This document shows positions 22,516-33,790 of a stretch of DNA of 64,000 nt, piece after piece. The position numbers and the translations under genes are program-made. How positions within the stretch are numbered: the stretch's first letter is position 1; each line of letters starts with the position of its first letter. Below the pieces are notes generated by a model. It saw only the letters and a list, made by a program, of their open reading frames with translations, was not told the DNA's origin and made no database searches. This DNA comes from Carex sylvatica (taxonomy: Eukaryota; Streptophyta; Magnoliopsida; Poales; Cyperaceae): assembly GCA_964058845.1 (NCBI GenBank), contig CAXKVR010000278.1:1-64000 (forward strand). The letters are read 5' to 3'.

Positions 22516-22713
22516 GGGAGAGTATCATCTGCGGAGTATTATTTGTGGAGCTGTGCATAGCTTTTAATCTGGTCTGTTCATTTTGATCGAATGGACCATA
22601 TCAGAGGGGCCCAAATTTTAAAATCTAATCTAGTCCGTCTGATCAAAACGAACGGACCAAATTAAAAGTTCTGCACAGCTCTGCAGATGATACTCAGCAG
22701 AAGATAGTGTTCC
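22516..22713. mobile_element. MULE-type foldback MITE with perfect 9-bp target duplication
   Basis: TAGTTGAAT occurs at 22507-22515 and 22714-22722. The arms align without gaps over about 73 bp: GGGAGAGTATCATCTGCGGA.. against GGAACACTATCTTCTGCTGA.. from the right, continuing through GAGCTGTGCA. Most of the element is a hairpin. Confidence 0.85.
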
Positions 22714-22722
22714 TAGTTGAAT

Positions 22723-23873
22723 TACAATGATAGAATGATTTATTGGATAGCCTGAGGAAGCGTGGATGCGGGCAGTTGGACCGTGTCGGTCGTGTGAGGC
22801 ATTATATGGTACGGCGAATAAATGGATAAATACCTATTGACTTATCTCATACTCTATTATTAATTTATTATTATGTTTATTTAAACAACATCATTTTAAC
22901 GTATAATAAACCCCATAATACCTCATCATTATAAAATTATGTTTCTTTTGGTTGGTTGGGAAAGTAATCTAAAAATTTGAATCTATTTGTTACTTATATC
23001 GCTTTCTAACTAAAAGGCCGAAAAAAAAATTTAATTATAATGACTCCCTAATTTAGAATTTTTTGGTTGTCATGAATACGGTATTCATTGAATCCGATTT
23101 ATTTAGTTTTCAACTGAACCAACAAAATATGTATTAAATGGTTTGATTGTTTTGGTTTAAATGATTTGTTCAGTTAAATTTTGAATTATTTTAATTTTGT
23201 ATATTTGATTCAGTTAAATCTTTCTCACTTCTCGAACAAATCAAAATTACTTCATTTTTTTATTTTTGATTAAGTTTAATTTCTCTTACTTCAATTCAAT
23301 TAATATATATCTTGATATTTATTTTCATGATTATTAAATATATTAGTGTATATATTGAGTTTTGAGTTTCAATCTTTTCAAATTTAATTTCTCTTATTTC
23401 AATTCAACCATATAATTTTGATTTTTTGTTAATTATTACTTGGTTGACAAATTTAACCAGTTGATTCGATTAAGTTTTAAAAACCGAGTAAAATTATAAT
23501 CTAAAGTCTAAACACCTTTAATTTGATTTTAACAAAACCGAGCATTTAAACAGCATAGTCAGAGATACCAGACGGCACACGGTACACGACACACGGCACA
23601 CGCCACAGAAAACTCCAACCTGCTCTAGCATTGATACATATACATAGCCAAACCCAGCTTCCACCAAGTCAGAAAGTCAAAAATTGTATTTCTTGGTCAC
23701 CAGACCCAGTCCCTCTCTTCTATGAATTGCAATTTTACATCCACCCAAAACGACGCCGGTGGATCACCTCTCATACCCTCCCCTCCTTGAACAAAAATAA
23801 AAAAAAAATCCCAAATTTGTAACCTACGGAGAGAAACATGATGAGATGATCAAAGAAGGTAATAGTGTAAGCG
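22723..23873. other. Intergenic DNA and upstream region of the 23874 gene
   Basis: AT-rich to about 23540. At 23570-23605 lies a GACACACGGCACACG-like run (GGCACACGGTACACGACACA). From 23600 the base composition rises toward the gene. The short frame 23631-23822 is not supported as protein. No clear TATA box was chosen. Confidence 0.35.
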
Positions 23874-24707
23874 ATGAAGTGCAAGGCGCATCCTTACGCT
23901 AACAAGGTGGGCGTGTGTGCCCCATGTCTCCGTGAGCGCCTCGTTGCGCTTGCTGCCTCCCAAAACGAAGCATCTTCTCCATCTCCACCTCCTCCTGCTG
24001 CCTCTGATTACTTCCCCCGATCTGTTTCCCCTTACATCTCCTGCCATCGCCGTTCCGACGCCTCCTCAGCTGGACGCCGACAACACCACCACCCGTCGCT
24101 GCTGTTCTTCCGAACCCCGCAAGTTGGCCCCTCTGCCCCCCTTGAGGAAGGCTCTATTAACTTTGATAGGAAGAAAAACAAAAAGTTCTCGCTCATTACC
24201 TCCTTGTTTGGTCATCACCATTCGCGATCTGGGAAGAATTCTGAAGCTTCTGTGATGGATTCTTCTACCAAATCGAAGACTAGAACCTGGATTTCATCGC
24301 TGGTGCACAAGAAAAGTCGGAGCAAGGTGAGCGAGATCGAATCACTCGCAAGGAAGAATTGGTGCGATCTGGATCAAGAGCGCGGGCTTTCTCCTGACAG
24401 GAATTATGATTCGCTAGACAGCAGCAGTTGTGTTTCCGATTCGCCATGGAGACCGGCGCCTTCGCCTATGCGACGGGGTGGGGGGCAAAGGCGGCGGCAT
24501 GGCACATCGGGATTTGCGGTTTGTCTGAGCCCACTTGTCAGGCCGAGCCCTGCTCATAGAAGGTGTCAAGCAGCTGAGACTGGGTTTTCTGGAGATCTCA
24601 AGTCTCCGGCGAACCACCGCCACGTGGCAGCAGGTGGTCCCCAGGTGGGACCCTCCCTTTGTCATAATCGGTCTAGGAAGATCGCTGACATTGGTAGGCT
24701 CCGGTGA
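23874..24707 (+). CDS. Uncharacterised plant protein with OCTOPUS/DUF740-like N-terminal Cys-His motif
   Basis: An intronless frame encodes 277 residues, starting MKCKAHPYANKVGVCAPCLR. Cys3, His6, Cys15 and Cys18 form C-x2-H-P-x8-C-x2-C followed by LRERL, the hallmark that opens OCTOPUS/DUF740 proteins (plasma-membrane regulators of phloem differentiation). After it come a Ser/Pro-rich linker, a His-rich patch (about 69-72), a Lys-rich stretch with the word SLVHKKSRSK (about 141-150) and Arg/Gly-rich segments. The C-terminus has the words GFAVCLSPLVRPSP and HNRSRKIADIGRLR, which I recall from a small group of unnamed plant proteins. It has no membrane segment or signal peptide. It is far shorter than classical OCTOPUS proteins, so it should not be given that name. 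The ATG is the first in frame and sets the conserved motif at the very N-terminus. Base composition is clearly GC-richer than the flanks. Confidence 0.8.
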   Translation: MKCKAHPYANKVGVCAPCLRERLVALAASQNEASSPSPPPPAASDYFPRSVSPYISCHRRSDASSAGRRQHHHPSLLFFRTPQVGPSAPLEEGSINFDRKKNKKFSLITSLFGHHHSRSGKNSEASVMDSSTKSKTRTWISSLVHKKSRSKVSEIESLARKNWCDLDQERGLSPDRNYDSLDSSSCVSDSPWRPAPSPMRRGGGQRRRHGTSGFAVCLSPLVRPSPAHRRCQAAETGFSGDLKSPANHRHVAAGGPQVGPSLCHNRSRKIADIGRLR

Positions 24708-27399
24708 GATCATTTTTTTTTCCTTTCTTTTTATTTTTGGGGAAAATTACAACATTCTACGGTTGTGATTTTACGGGTTTGATGATATTCCTCTGTGGCG
24801 CATTTCCGTTGCTTAACATGTGACGAGTTACTGCCTGATCAATTCTCGGTTATTATTGTGAAGTTATGATTTACATTTAATTAAGCGGGATTTTGATTCA
24901 GTGACTCGCCACACCTTTAGGCTGCGCTGTAATTGCCTTAGGGAACTTTTAGATTGGCCGGATCATATAGGTGGATTTAAATTTTCTTTTTATTAATAAC
25001 ATATTAATAGTTTATGTACATTGTACAGAAAGGGGTTGGAGTGAGGGGGTCATGTGTGAATTAAATGCGAATTTATTGGATCTGAGAAAATTGAAATTTT
25101 GTAATGGATTCTATAGCTATCATTTTGGTCAGAGCTGAACGCTCCACATGCTTTGGTGGGTATATTTATGGCATACATATTTTTAATTTTGTGAATAAGT
25201 TTCCTTCTATTATCTATCTTTTCGTATTTTGTTGATAGAAACTTAAATTGCAAAAATAGAAATCCTTGCAGTAATTTTCGCCTGATTTAATTTGCACGCT
25301 AATTTTGCTTCCCATATTTTGGGAGTAAGATTGAAAAATATATATATGACTTTGCCATGACAAGGATACGGTAGAAATGGTCTTGTTAATGTTATAAGGT
25401 TTGTATTTCGGTGGAGGTATTTGAGTCTGCATCTTAACGGATTCCATGCATTAAATTCCACCAAAGAAAAAAATGTCCAAGTTGGAAAGAAAAGAGAAGG
25501 TAGAACTTAATGCAACGAAACTTCAATAACTATCTGAATTTAAGTATACGTGTTCGAGATTTATTTTATATAAAAAAAATGCGTATGTTCACGAGTTTTC
25601 ATACGGTCAGGTTTGTTCATCGATCATATAATAGTAAATATCTTTTCTTTCAATAAACGCAGAATTTAGCTAGCTGATTACTAAATGATTTTTGAAAAAA
25701 ATTAGTACAAGCATTGATTTGATATGTCACGGTATAATGTTTTGTTACGGTACGACACATTAAGAGTCGATCACGTATCGTGACTCGTACATACATGTCT
25801 ATGTCCATTCGTGTGTCGTAATCATTCTCCGAGAAAATTAACATAACATAATAGATAACACCAATCGGCACAATTACTACACAACATATGACTTCATGAG
25901 CATACGTAACTACATGTGATCAAAATAACATAAATTTAAATATGTTATTTATATCCCAAACAACAATTTCAGTTTCAAACTGCAAATTTAGTTTCTTACA
26001 CAATTTGTTTTACAACATTATTTCTTAATTTTACATGTTTTGACTTCTTTTTTTAAGAAAACATGTTTGATTTTTGATTTATTATTATTTTCTTTACACA
26101 AACTTAAAATTATGCTAGACCGGGTAAAGCCAATTTTTGTTCCATTACAAAATTTGATACATTGTATTATGGTTGGTCGTGTTAATATAATTGGTCTGTT
26201 GTTTAAGAATATTATCCTTTGTATTATCTGTGAATCCTAGACTAGCAGAGTAGCAGGCAAATCCAAATATATTTTAAATAGTATATTCTACTATGGCCCA
26301 CAGTCAGTCAGACCCGTTATCGTTTTGCGAGCATTCAATATGATGAATTGATTAGGTAAGGTGGTCATACGTTTATTCCTGTGTCATGTCTTGTGGGACC
26401 CGATCAAGTTCTTTTTCATATTTAGAAGATTTCAAACGCCGACAAAAAAGAATATGAGAAATATTTTTAACAATAAAACTTGAAGGTACTTAAACCCTCT
26501 CTCCATAATTTTTTAACGTATTAAAAATGAAATAACTTTTATAATTTAAATAATACATATTTAAGAGAAATTTTAAATTTTGGCACTTGAAATTTTCTAA
26601 AACGATCAACACAATCATTAAACTTTAATTTGCATCAAATTGGTCCTTGAAATTTTGACAACAGAATTAGGTTGGTTATTTTGGAAGAACTTAAAACGAC
26701 TAATTAACAGTTTAATATATTTTTTTTAAGTTAAGGACTATTTAATGCAAATATTTTTTTGTAATAAATCAAGGACACACACCTGGACCTTTTCTATATT
26801 CAATCATTTCGAACATAATTAATTAAATTAATTTCCGTTCGGATAAGAATGAGTCTCAGGGTCTTCAAACTATAGAAAAAAAAAATCAAAGCTGAAACAT
26901 TATTTTATTAATCATGTTTGAACTTTCAAATTTGAAATCAAGCACTATATTATTCTAATTTAAAGAATTAGTATAAATTAACCCCCACTATAGGACAAAT
27001 AATTACCTTTGTTTACAAGCTTTGAGACAACATGATGTGGAACCGGATGCTTTAATTAATTACCACACTTGCCTTCTTTTATTAGTGTTCAAATTTACCA
27101 GCTGCACCACAGTCCAAAGTAGCTGCGCGGTCAATATTTTTTGGGACAGGGACAGTCATCATCCAATTGGATTTAACAGTACCGAGCTGTCCAAAAATAT
27201 ATATATAAACAATAAGCTAGTGCGCCTACGCTTCCTTTGGATTTAAAAAATAAAAAAATAATATTTGAAAGAAATAAGCATGCTGAATTTTGATTTTGTA
27301 AAAAACAGTTCATCGATTCACAGAATGTGAATAAGTAGAGACAAAAAAATAAGCATAATAAACATATACAACAAGCATAATATCTGTCTTCACCGATTC
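24708..27399. other. Long intergenic region without a recognisable gene
   Basis: 2.7 kb of AT-rich DNA. Frames at 25050-25464 and 25650-25871 (-) and 26040-26240 (+) show no motif and poor codon structure. Around 26560-26790 the words TTGGTCCTTGAAATTTTGACA and AAGGACACACACCTGGACC hint at an old repeat, not delimited. Confidence 0.4.
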
Positions 27400-27835
27400 A
27401 CATAATTATGCCATTTTTATTAATATCTAAAAAAACAAAATTTTAACAATATCTCTGTGAGTTTCTTTTTTTTTTATTAATATTATGACACGGGCGGCCC
27501 AAAGCAAATCTCTCCCCCCCCCCTCCCCCACGGGCGGTCCACTATAGATCTATTTTTCCACCCGTCAACCCCCCTCCCTCTCTCTTCTCTGCCTCAGTCC
27601 GAATCAGAAAGAAAAAAAAAAAAATTGCGTTGCCGCCCCTGTCTCCGTCGCCACCGCTGCTCCGCTCCTCTCCCTCTCGTTCTCTCCTTTCCCTCGCTCA
27701 CTTTCTCTCGCGCTCGGTGCCACCACCGCTGTCCTTGCCGCTGCACCTAGCACCGCCACTGTACCGAACTTCTCTTGAATGTAAGTTTTTTTTATTCGAT
27801 TAGATCAATTTAGAGTTAGGGTTAGAATTAGTGAC

Positions 27836-28150
27836 TCGATAATAGTTGAATTAGTTGAATTGGTGAATTGGTTGAATTGTGATTCGATAATGGTTGAATT
27901 GTTTGAATTGTTCGAATTGGGTGCTTTATCGAATTGCTTGGATTGGGAATTACTAATAAAAAAATTATTATGGTAGAATTGCTTAAATTTTTTGAATGTG
28001 ATATAGTTCAATTTAGGATTTATGGTTATGAATTGTAAATTGCTTAAAAATTTAGGGTTTATGGTTTTCTTCCTTGAATTTAGGGTTTATAGTTCAATTT
28101 AGGGTTATTATGGTTGAATTGCTTCATTTGTTTAAAAATTAAAAGTTAGA
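27836..28150. repeat. Degenerate tandem TTGAATTG / TTTAGGGTT words inside the MULE
   Basis: TTGAATTGGTGAATTGG-like and GAATTTAGGGTTTATGGTT-like words recur many times in this intron-like stretch. They are probably internal decay and expansion of simple sequence. Confidence 0.45.
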
Positions 28151-29120
28151 GTTTATAGTTTAAAAAATTTAGGGTTGAAGATTTTTTGAAGTTAGTTGAT
28201 GAAAGACATGTATATATATCAATACAAATTAATTTTAAGTAAAACAAATTATTTTGAAGTATATCAAAATTTGTTTAAAAATTGCATGTTTGTCGATTAG
28301 AGTAGATCTTTGTTTTTTTTGCAAATTTTCTATTTTTATAAAATTTAGTAGTAAATAAAATTTTCTATTTTTATAAAATTTAATAGTAAATAAAATTTAA
28401 TAGTGAATAAAATTTAATGGTGAATAAAATTAATAGTACATAAAATTAATTTATTTAGAAAATAGTCTCTGACTAGGGATCTCGTTGTGACAGGATGTAA
28501 AAAGTTGTATGATAAGTATTTTTTAATTAAAATTTCATAGAAATACTAGTTGCAAAATGTATAAAACTTAAGTAATATTTTCAAACATAAATTTGAATAA
28601 AATAAATGATTATTTTGAAGTTTATTTGATAAATTGTGAGCACAAATAGTTATTTGGTAATTGGTTATAGTTAAAATTTATGTGTTTGGGTTATTGGTTA
28701 GATATATATTTTCTAAGTGTAGTGAGATAAATGTGTGAGATTTTTTTTTTCATGTGTATTAAAAGATAATTTATGTTGTTAATTTAGTAATTGTCATATT
28801 AAGTGTTAGTTGTATCATGTATTGTTGTTGTGATAATAAAAATATGTGTGATATATTAGTTATTTCGATGTGTCAAACTCAACACATGAAAATAATCTAT
28901 ACTGGATGCATAATTAATATGTTATATTAGTTATATTAATTATATTAGCTATTATATAATTAATATGTTATATAGTTAATATATTAAATAGTTATTATAA
29001 TAATTTTATATAATTAGTATATTTTGATTAATAATTATTGTTAATTTATAATTATATTTTTCTATTTTATTATTATTAATAATTATTGTGATTGATTATA
29101 TATATTTTTTTAAATGTAGT

Positions 29121-29264
29121 ATGCGTAGATCTTCTAGACGGTGGAGAGACTCATCAGTGCCTGGAGCGGGTCTAGATGCTGTGGATCCGACTGGAGCGGG
29201 TCCGTCTTTGGTGGATCCGAGTAGAGCGTGTCCGTCCTCGGATGGAGCGGGTCAGTCTGGGTGA
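29121..29264 (+). pseudogene. Left gene remnant of the MULE (47-residue frame)
   Basis: Just after a good acceptor (TTTTTTTAAATGTAG at about 29105-29119) a frame starts with ATG at 29121: Arg/Ser-rich start MRRSSRRWRDSS, then repeated Gly-Ala-Gly-Pro-Ser words (TGAGPSL, DGAGQSG), then a stop at 29262. The matching donor would be ATGTAAGT at 27779. It points toward the right-hand remnant, so the two genes are convergent. I do not recognise the protein. Confidence 0.35.
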
Positions 29265-29838
29265 TGGTGGTAACTCTTCAGTATTTTCAGGGGAGTTGTG
29301 GTACCCGAAGTTGTCATAACCGGGGCTGTGGTACCTCTGGTTGTCATAAGGGGAGTGGTGGTGGTACCCCTGGTTGTCATAAGGGGAGTGGTGGTGGTAC
29401 CCCTGGTTGTCATAAGGAGAGTGGTGGTGGTACTCCTGGTTGTCATAACCCGAATTGTCATAACCGGAAGGTCCAGCCCCGGCCGCACTAGAAGGTCCAG
29501 CCCCAGCCCAGGGAACCCTCTTTGAATATATGTCCATTACGAAGACCCCACTAGACTCAAATTGAGTGTACACAACTCTCCACAAATTCGCACATGTTAT
29601 TAGAAACCTTACAAAGTAAGATCTACCCCCGCCCCACCCTTTTATGAGTTGTCAATTCGTGTAGCCAATTCTATTTCATACCTATTGGGTTTACAGCAGT
29701 CTTTTCGCATTTTAGCTGCTTGAGTTCCTGAAATGTGGTATTTTCATTAACCTTGAAGCCAAATGCCGCATTTTTCGTGTAATACACGCCATTTACACCC
29801 TTTTGTAGCTTGCCGCCTACATACAGTGCAACTAACAT
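29172..29838 (-). pseudogene. N-terminal region of a MULE transposase-like protein, frameshifted
   Basis: On the minus strand an ATG at 29838 opens 55 codons to a stop at 29671: MLVALYVGGKLQKG..GVYYTKN..NTTFQELKQLKCEK. This resembles the N-terminal domain preceding the zinc finger in plant MURA-type transposases. An apparent one-base loss near 29675 and further breaks separate it from a second open stretch (to 29172) with FESSGVFVMDIYSKRVP, then Gly-Ala-Gly-Pro-Ser words, then a tandem repeat. The acceptor TTTTTTAAATGTAG lies just before the first segment. The DBD zinc finger and DDE core are absent. The family call is by eye only. Confidence 0.5.
29310..29450 (-). repeat. 33-bp coding minisatellite (GYHHHSPYDNQ units)
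   Basis: About four units of GYHHHSPYDNQ are encoded on the minus strand (33 bp each: GGTTGTCATAAGGGGAGTGG.. on the + strand). The two central copies are nearly identical, the outer ones diverged. The repeat keeps frame, so expansion probably happened while the protein was still made. Confidence 0.7.
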
Positions 29839-30317
29839 CTTTTCCTTAACAAACTACATTTAAAAAATAATTTTATAAGTATTATAGTAATTGTACATTA
29901 ATTATAACGAGCACAATAAAAAATAACTAATTTAAAAAAAAAAAATACTTGTTGCTACAGTAATCCTACAGTAATTGACTAATTAGCAATAATTAAAATG
30001 AATTTACAAAATAATACCTATCGTTACAGGAGACGGGCGGCTGGGCGCAGCTTCTTTTTGGTTCGGAATGAGGCAGAGAAGAGGGAGGGAGGGAGGGGCT
30101 CACGGGTGAGATAATAGATCCATAGTGGACTGCCGGGGGGGGAGGTTTGCTTGGGGAGAGGACCGCCCGTGAGGGGGCGGTTTTCTTCAATATATGGACC
30201 GCCTGTGGGCCTGGCGGTCGGGGTATTAATAAAAAAAAAACCGCCCAGAGGGGTATTGTTCAAATTTTGTTTTCTTTTTCTTTTATGGTATTAATAAAAA
30301 TGGCCGACATAATTATG

Positions 30318-31118
30318 TCTAACAATTCAAAGTACATTTTCATATATTTTATATGAAGATTATGTCTAACAATTCAGATTAACTATTTAAAATTAAAAAT
30401 AAATAATAAATTCATAAAACGAATCGATCTGTAATATATATATTACCAGTCTCACTCGTACAGAATAACTTATGTAGTAATTCATTTTTAATAAACATCA
30501 AACTAACAAAAAAATAACATGACCTTATACTTGAGCTGAAAAAAACACTCCTATCTAAGTCCCTGTTTCTGTTTGTCTATTTTGGCACTCAATTTAGTTC
30601 TGCTATTCATAGTACGAGCGACAGGTTATTGCAACAGTTGTCTGATCTGAGTTCTCCAACTAACATAGACACCAACCGTACAAATAAACCATCTGATATT
30701 ATGTGAAGATGCTTATCTGACCATCTCAGTTACCCAATTTTGATCCGACGGCTTTCACAAGCTTCATCTAATTCACATTAATCAATTCCGTTCAAAAATA
30801 ACACTAATTACCCAAACGAGGCCAAAATTATTTTTCACATAACGGGATTAAAATGGAAAAAATCCGCTTCATGCGAATAATCATTAGCGTGATCACACGT
30901 GACATGATCAAACTTTTCAGTTTTAAACTAGTTTATAGAAAAGATAAAAAAATGCAAATTAAATTAAAATAAATAAATAATGTTGAAAAATTGATCACGT
31001 AACGTATTATGTGATGTGACATGACCCAATCATTTTGCATAACGTGCTTGATGCGATATTTAGGATTGAAGAGAGACACGACATTATAACACATGCGTGA
31101 CACGACGTGCCGTAACGT
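30318..31118. other. AT-rich intergenic DNA
   Basis: ATTATGTCTAACAATTCA occurs at 30312 and 30359, a 47-bp-spaced direct repeat that begins within the MULE's right duplication. No gene was seen. Confidence 0.4.
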
Positions 31119-31527
31119 TAGGGATGGCAACGAGCTGGCTCGGTCTGAACTAGGCCCATATCATAATTGCCTCATTTAGCAACCGAGCAAACTAGATTGG
31201 GCTAGGATTAGAGAACTGAACTAAAACCTAATCTCATAATCAAACTGAGCCACCTATCGAGCTGGATCTTATTTTCAGGAGAAAATAAATTTTGCAAATT
31301 TTTGAACTGAATTGGACAACATAAAATTCATACTAATTTATATCTAGACCGAGCTGGTTCGTCAGCTCGTGAGCGAGTTAGATCCAAATCAAATTCGTTA
31401 ATTCTGAATCGAGCTATTGACGAGTTGGCTTATTAACAACTTGAATCAGTAACAAATGAGTTGTTGGCAATTGAGTTACGGACTGATCTGATCGATTCAC
31501 TAACTACGAGCTTTTTTGTCAGTCCTA
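31119..31527. mobile_element. hAT-like MITE, same family as 22092-22508
   Basis: Left end TAGGGATGGCAACGAGCTGG; right end ..CTTTTTTGTCAGTCCTA. The 8-bp flanks CGTAACGT and GATAACGT match at six positions (TAACGT shared). The interior shares GAGCTGGTTCG, CTCGTGAGCGAGTTAG and ATTCGTTAATTCTGAAT-like words with the copy at 22.1 kb. Confidence 0.6.
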
Positions 31528-32059
31528 GATAACGTGTCTGTGATATGAGGTAAGAGAACTAATAACGATGTGATTAATTATCTTTAATGGTCAGCATTGC
31601 AATTAGCAAGCTGAAACAACGGGCAGCGGTCGGTCATTGGGAAATTAAGTGCGTTGTGTATCACGCTAATTGGGATATTTTATTGGTAAACCTAGAAAAC
31701 AGGGGCAGTGAGTGAAAGAGAAACATAGAAGAAAATTAAAAAGAAGTGTAAATGTAAATCCCGTGTGCGAGAAGGCTTTTTTAGGTGCGGGTGGAAAGGC
31801 GTCTCTCGCCAACTTCTTCAAGGTTCTAATATATATATATATATTTGCTTAGAAAATGTGTGTGGTGTTTGACTGTTGACATGGTCTCTGTCTCTGCATT
31901 GAGACGCGTGGATGTGGGTACGGTTTAATGGTTGAGTGGATGGAGTGCAGTGAGCGCATGGGAAAGTGGTGTGAACAGAGACAAAATAAGAGCGAACAAA
32001 ACTGAAGACTCATTCCACTTCTCCATGCTTCTTTCTAGATTTGGTAGTTTTTCTATATT
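31528..32059. other. Intergenic DNA, nothing recognised
   Basis: Slightly GC-richer than average near 31750-31990 but without a supported frame. A short (TA)n lies at about 31830-31844. Confidence 0.35.
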
Positions 32060-32520
32060 TTTATAAATTAAAAAATTCATTTGTTTAAATTAAGATGTAT
32101 TATTTTTTCTCAATATATGAATTACACCAAATAATTAATTTAGTGAGGACTAATAGAACCAAATTATTGATTCAGTTCTACAGATTTTTCATAGTTTATT
32201 ACATTAATAACCACAAAATATGAAAAATCAATGGAACCAAACTTGATTGGTCTCACTGGTCTCTTCCTAATGGGAGCTCAGGTGGAACAGAGAGAGGGGA
32301 CGAGACAGTATGTGAATTTCAGTTCATACTAGTACCAACTTAATAGTCAGTAATTTTAAATTGTTTTCAATGAAAATATGCTACAACTTATCAAAATTAC
32401 TGTGACTGAACTATTAATTCGGTCATAGTAACGTTCAATGGGACCGAACCAATCTAGTCTCATCTATATCATTGAAAAAAAAAAAAAAAATCAATCTCGT
32501 TTTCGATAATTTAATTTTTT
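32060..32520. repeat. ACCGAAT/ATTCGGT-family dispersed repeat
   Basis: Repeated words AGAACCAAATTATTGATTCAG, GAACTATTAATTCGGTC and GGGACCGAACC, an A-run (32475-32490) and TTTTCGATAATTTAATTTTTT at the right end. It aligns in order with the copies at 12.6, 34.9 and 35.9 kb. Confidence 0.5.
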
Positions 32521-33254
32521 TAAATTTGTATAAATAAAAGATTGTCTTCCTAGACTTGATGCCTTGTGCTTGGTGTGGTGATTATTATTGTTATTATTAC
32601 CATGACCACAGTGCATGGATTGTTCCCCAATTATGTTGGTTCCTGTGTTCGGTTCAGCGCTATTTTGATCGACCCAATAACGAGTGAATGTGAGTCGTTG
32701 CGTCATTGAGCGGGCAGCCGGCGTATCAAAAATCTTGAAAAAGATGAAAAGATGATTCTGTTTTTTCTTCTTTATATACTGTTTAGTTACAGGATTAACT
32801 ATTAAGTGTCTGTAGTAGCTAATTAGTACCAAATTTTTGTCTGTTTTTAGATACTTTATTTTGGCATTCACCGCGGTTTAGTTTTTTGACGCAATTTTGG
32901 ATTTTTGCAGTCTCTGTTAACTACCTCCAGATTTCATCCCCAAATATCTCCTACATAATCCTTTCGCTTGCTTGCAAATCTACGCTTCCTTCAGCTAAAA
33001 TAGTTCACAGACATTGATTGTTTAATCTTATGTCTAATTTTATGTAACCGTTTCTTTATAATTTTTTCTATCAATAAAACTACCTATGAGTTTAAAAAGA
33101 GAGAGTTTCTAATAGAAAACGTTCATAAGAATCAATTTTTCACTAATATTAATACGGATAAAACGGTTCTAATAGATATGATGTCTATTGGACAGCCCTC
33201 ACTCTTCTTTTTATTAATTAGATTCGTACTTGTTAAAACTAACGTGAATCCGAT

Positions 33255-33790
33255 TTGATGGTGGCCAACTCGGTCTAGGATGGACCGATATATCGTAACT
33301 CGCATCTGACTCGATTGCTAACAGTTCGTTCGTTAGTGATATGAGTTGTTAAGGAGTCAACTCGCCACTAGTTCGGTTCAGAATTAATGAGTTTGAGCTG
33401 AAGCATAGCTCGCTCGTAAGCTGACGAGTTAGCTCAATCCAGATATGAATATGTAAATCTGTGTCATTATGTGAAGCTTAATTATGCATGAATTTGTATG
33501 TTTAAATATGTAAAGTTCATATGAAGTTAATTGCTATGTTATATAAAATGAATTTTGTCATATCTGATGGCTTTAATTATGTAATATTTGATGCACTTCA
33601 TTATTTATTTATTTAGAATTTTTATGATAGCAGTTTAATAAAACTCTGCGAGCTAATGAACTAACTCGGTTCAGCTTGTCTCAAGACTCATGATGATTAT
33701 GAGTTGAGATTTCAGCTCGGCATCTAAATCTCAGTTCATTCGACTCACTTTTTTACTGTGGCAAGCCAATCATGAGCCAAATGTCTCTAC
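33255..33790. mobile_element. hAT-like MITE, reversed copy of the 22.1/31.1-kb family
   Basis: AAGCATAGCTCGCTCGTAAG, TCAGAATTAATGAGTTTGAG and TGCGAGCTAATGAACTAACT are the reverse-complement type of words seen at 22092-22508. Ends GGTGGCCAACTC and GTGGCAAGCCAATC are diverged, so limits are approximate. Confidence 0.45.

Larger units (their letters stand above)
27411..30306. mobile_element. 2.9-kb Mutator-like element (MULE) with long GC-rich TIRs and 11-bp target duplication
   Basis: ACATAATTATG occurs at 27400-27410 and 30307-30317. Inside, the arms 27411 to about 27605 and about 30055-30306 are inverted copies: CCATTTTTATTAATAT.. and CACGGGCGGTCC..CCACTATAGATCTATT on the left, matched from the right on the complement by ..CACGGGCGGTCC..CCACTATGGATCTATT. 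TIRs near 200 bp plus a 9-11-bp duplication define a MULE. The interior has a GC-rich leader-like exon ending at a GTAAGT (27781), a 1.3-kb AT-rich stretch and remnants of two convergent genes. No catalytic transposase core is left. Confidence 0.8.

Noticed and set aside
29228..29525. Gly- or Val-rich plus-strand frames over the MULE minisatellite
   Set aside because: They are repeat shadows of the minus-strand GYHHHSPYDNQ coding repeat, whose frame continues into non-repeat, transposase-like words.
32491..32871. 126-residue minus-strand frame with His/Asn runs
   Set aside because: The central part (32540-32740) is GC-richer and coding-like, but it overlaps a dispersed repeat at one end, has an AT-derived start, and matches nothing I know.
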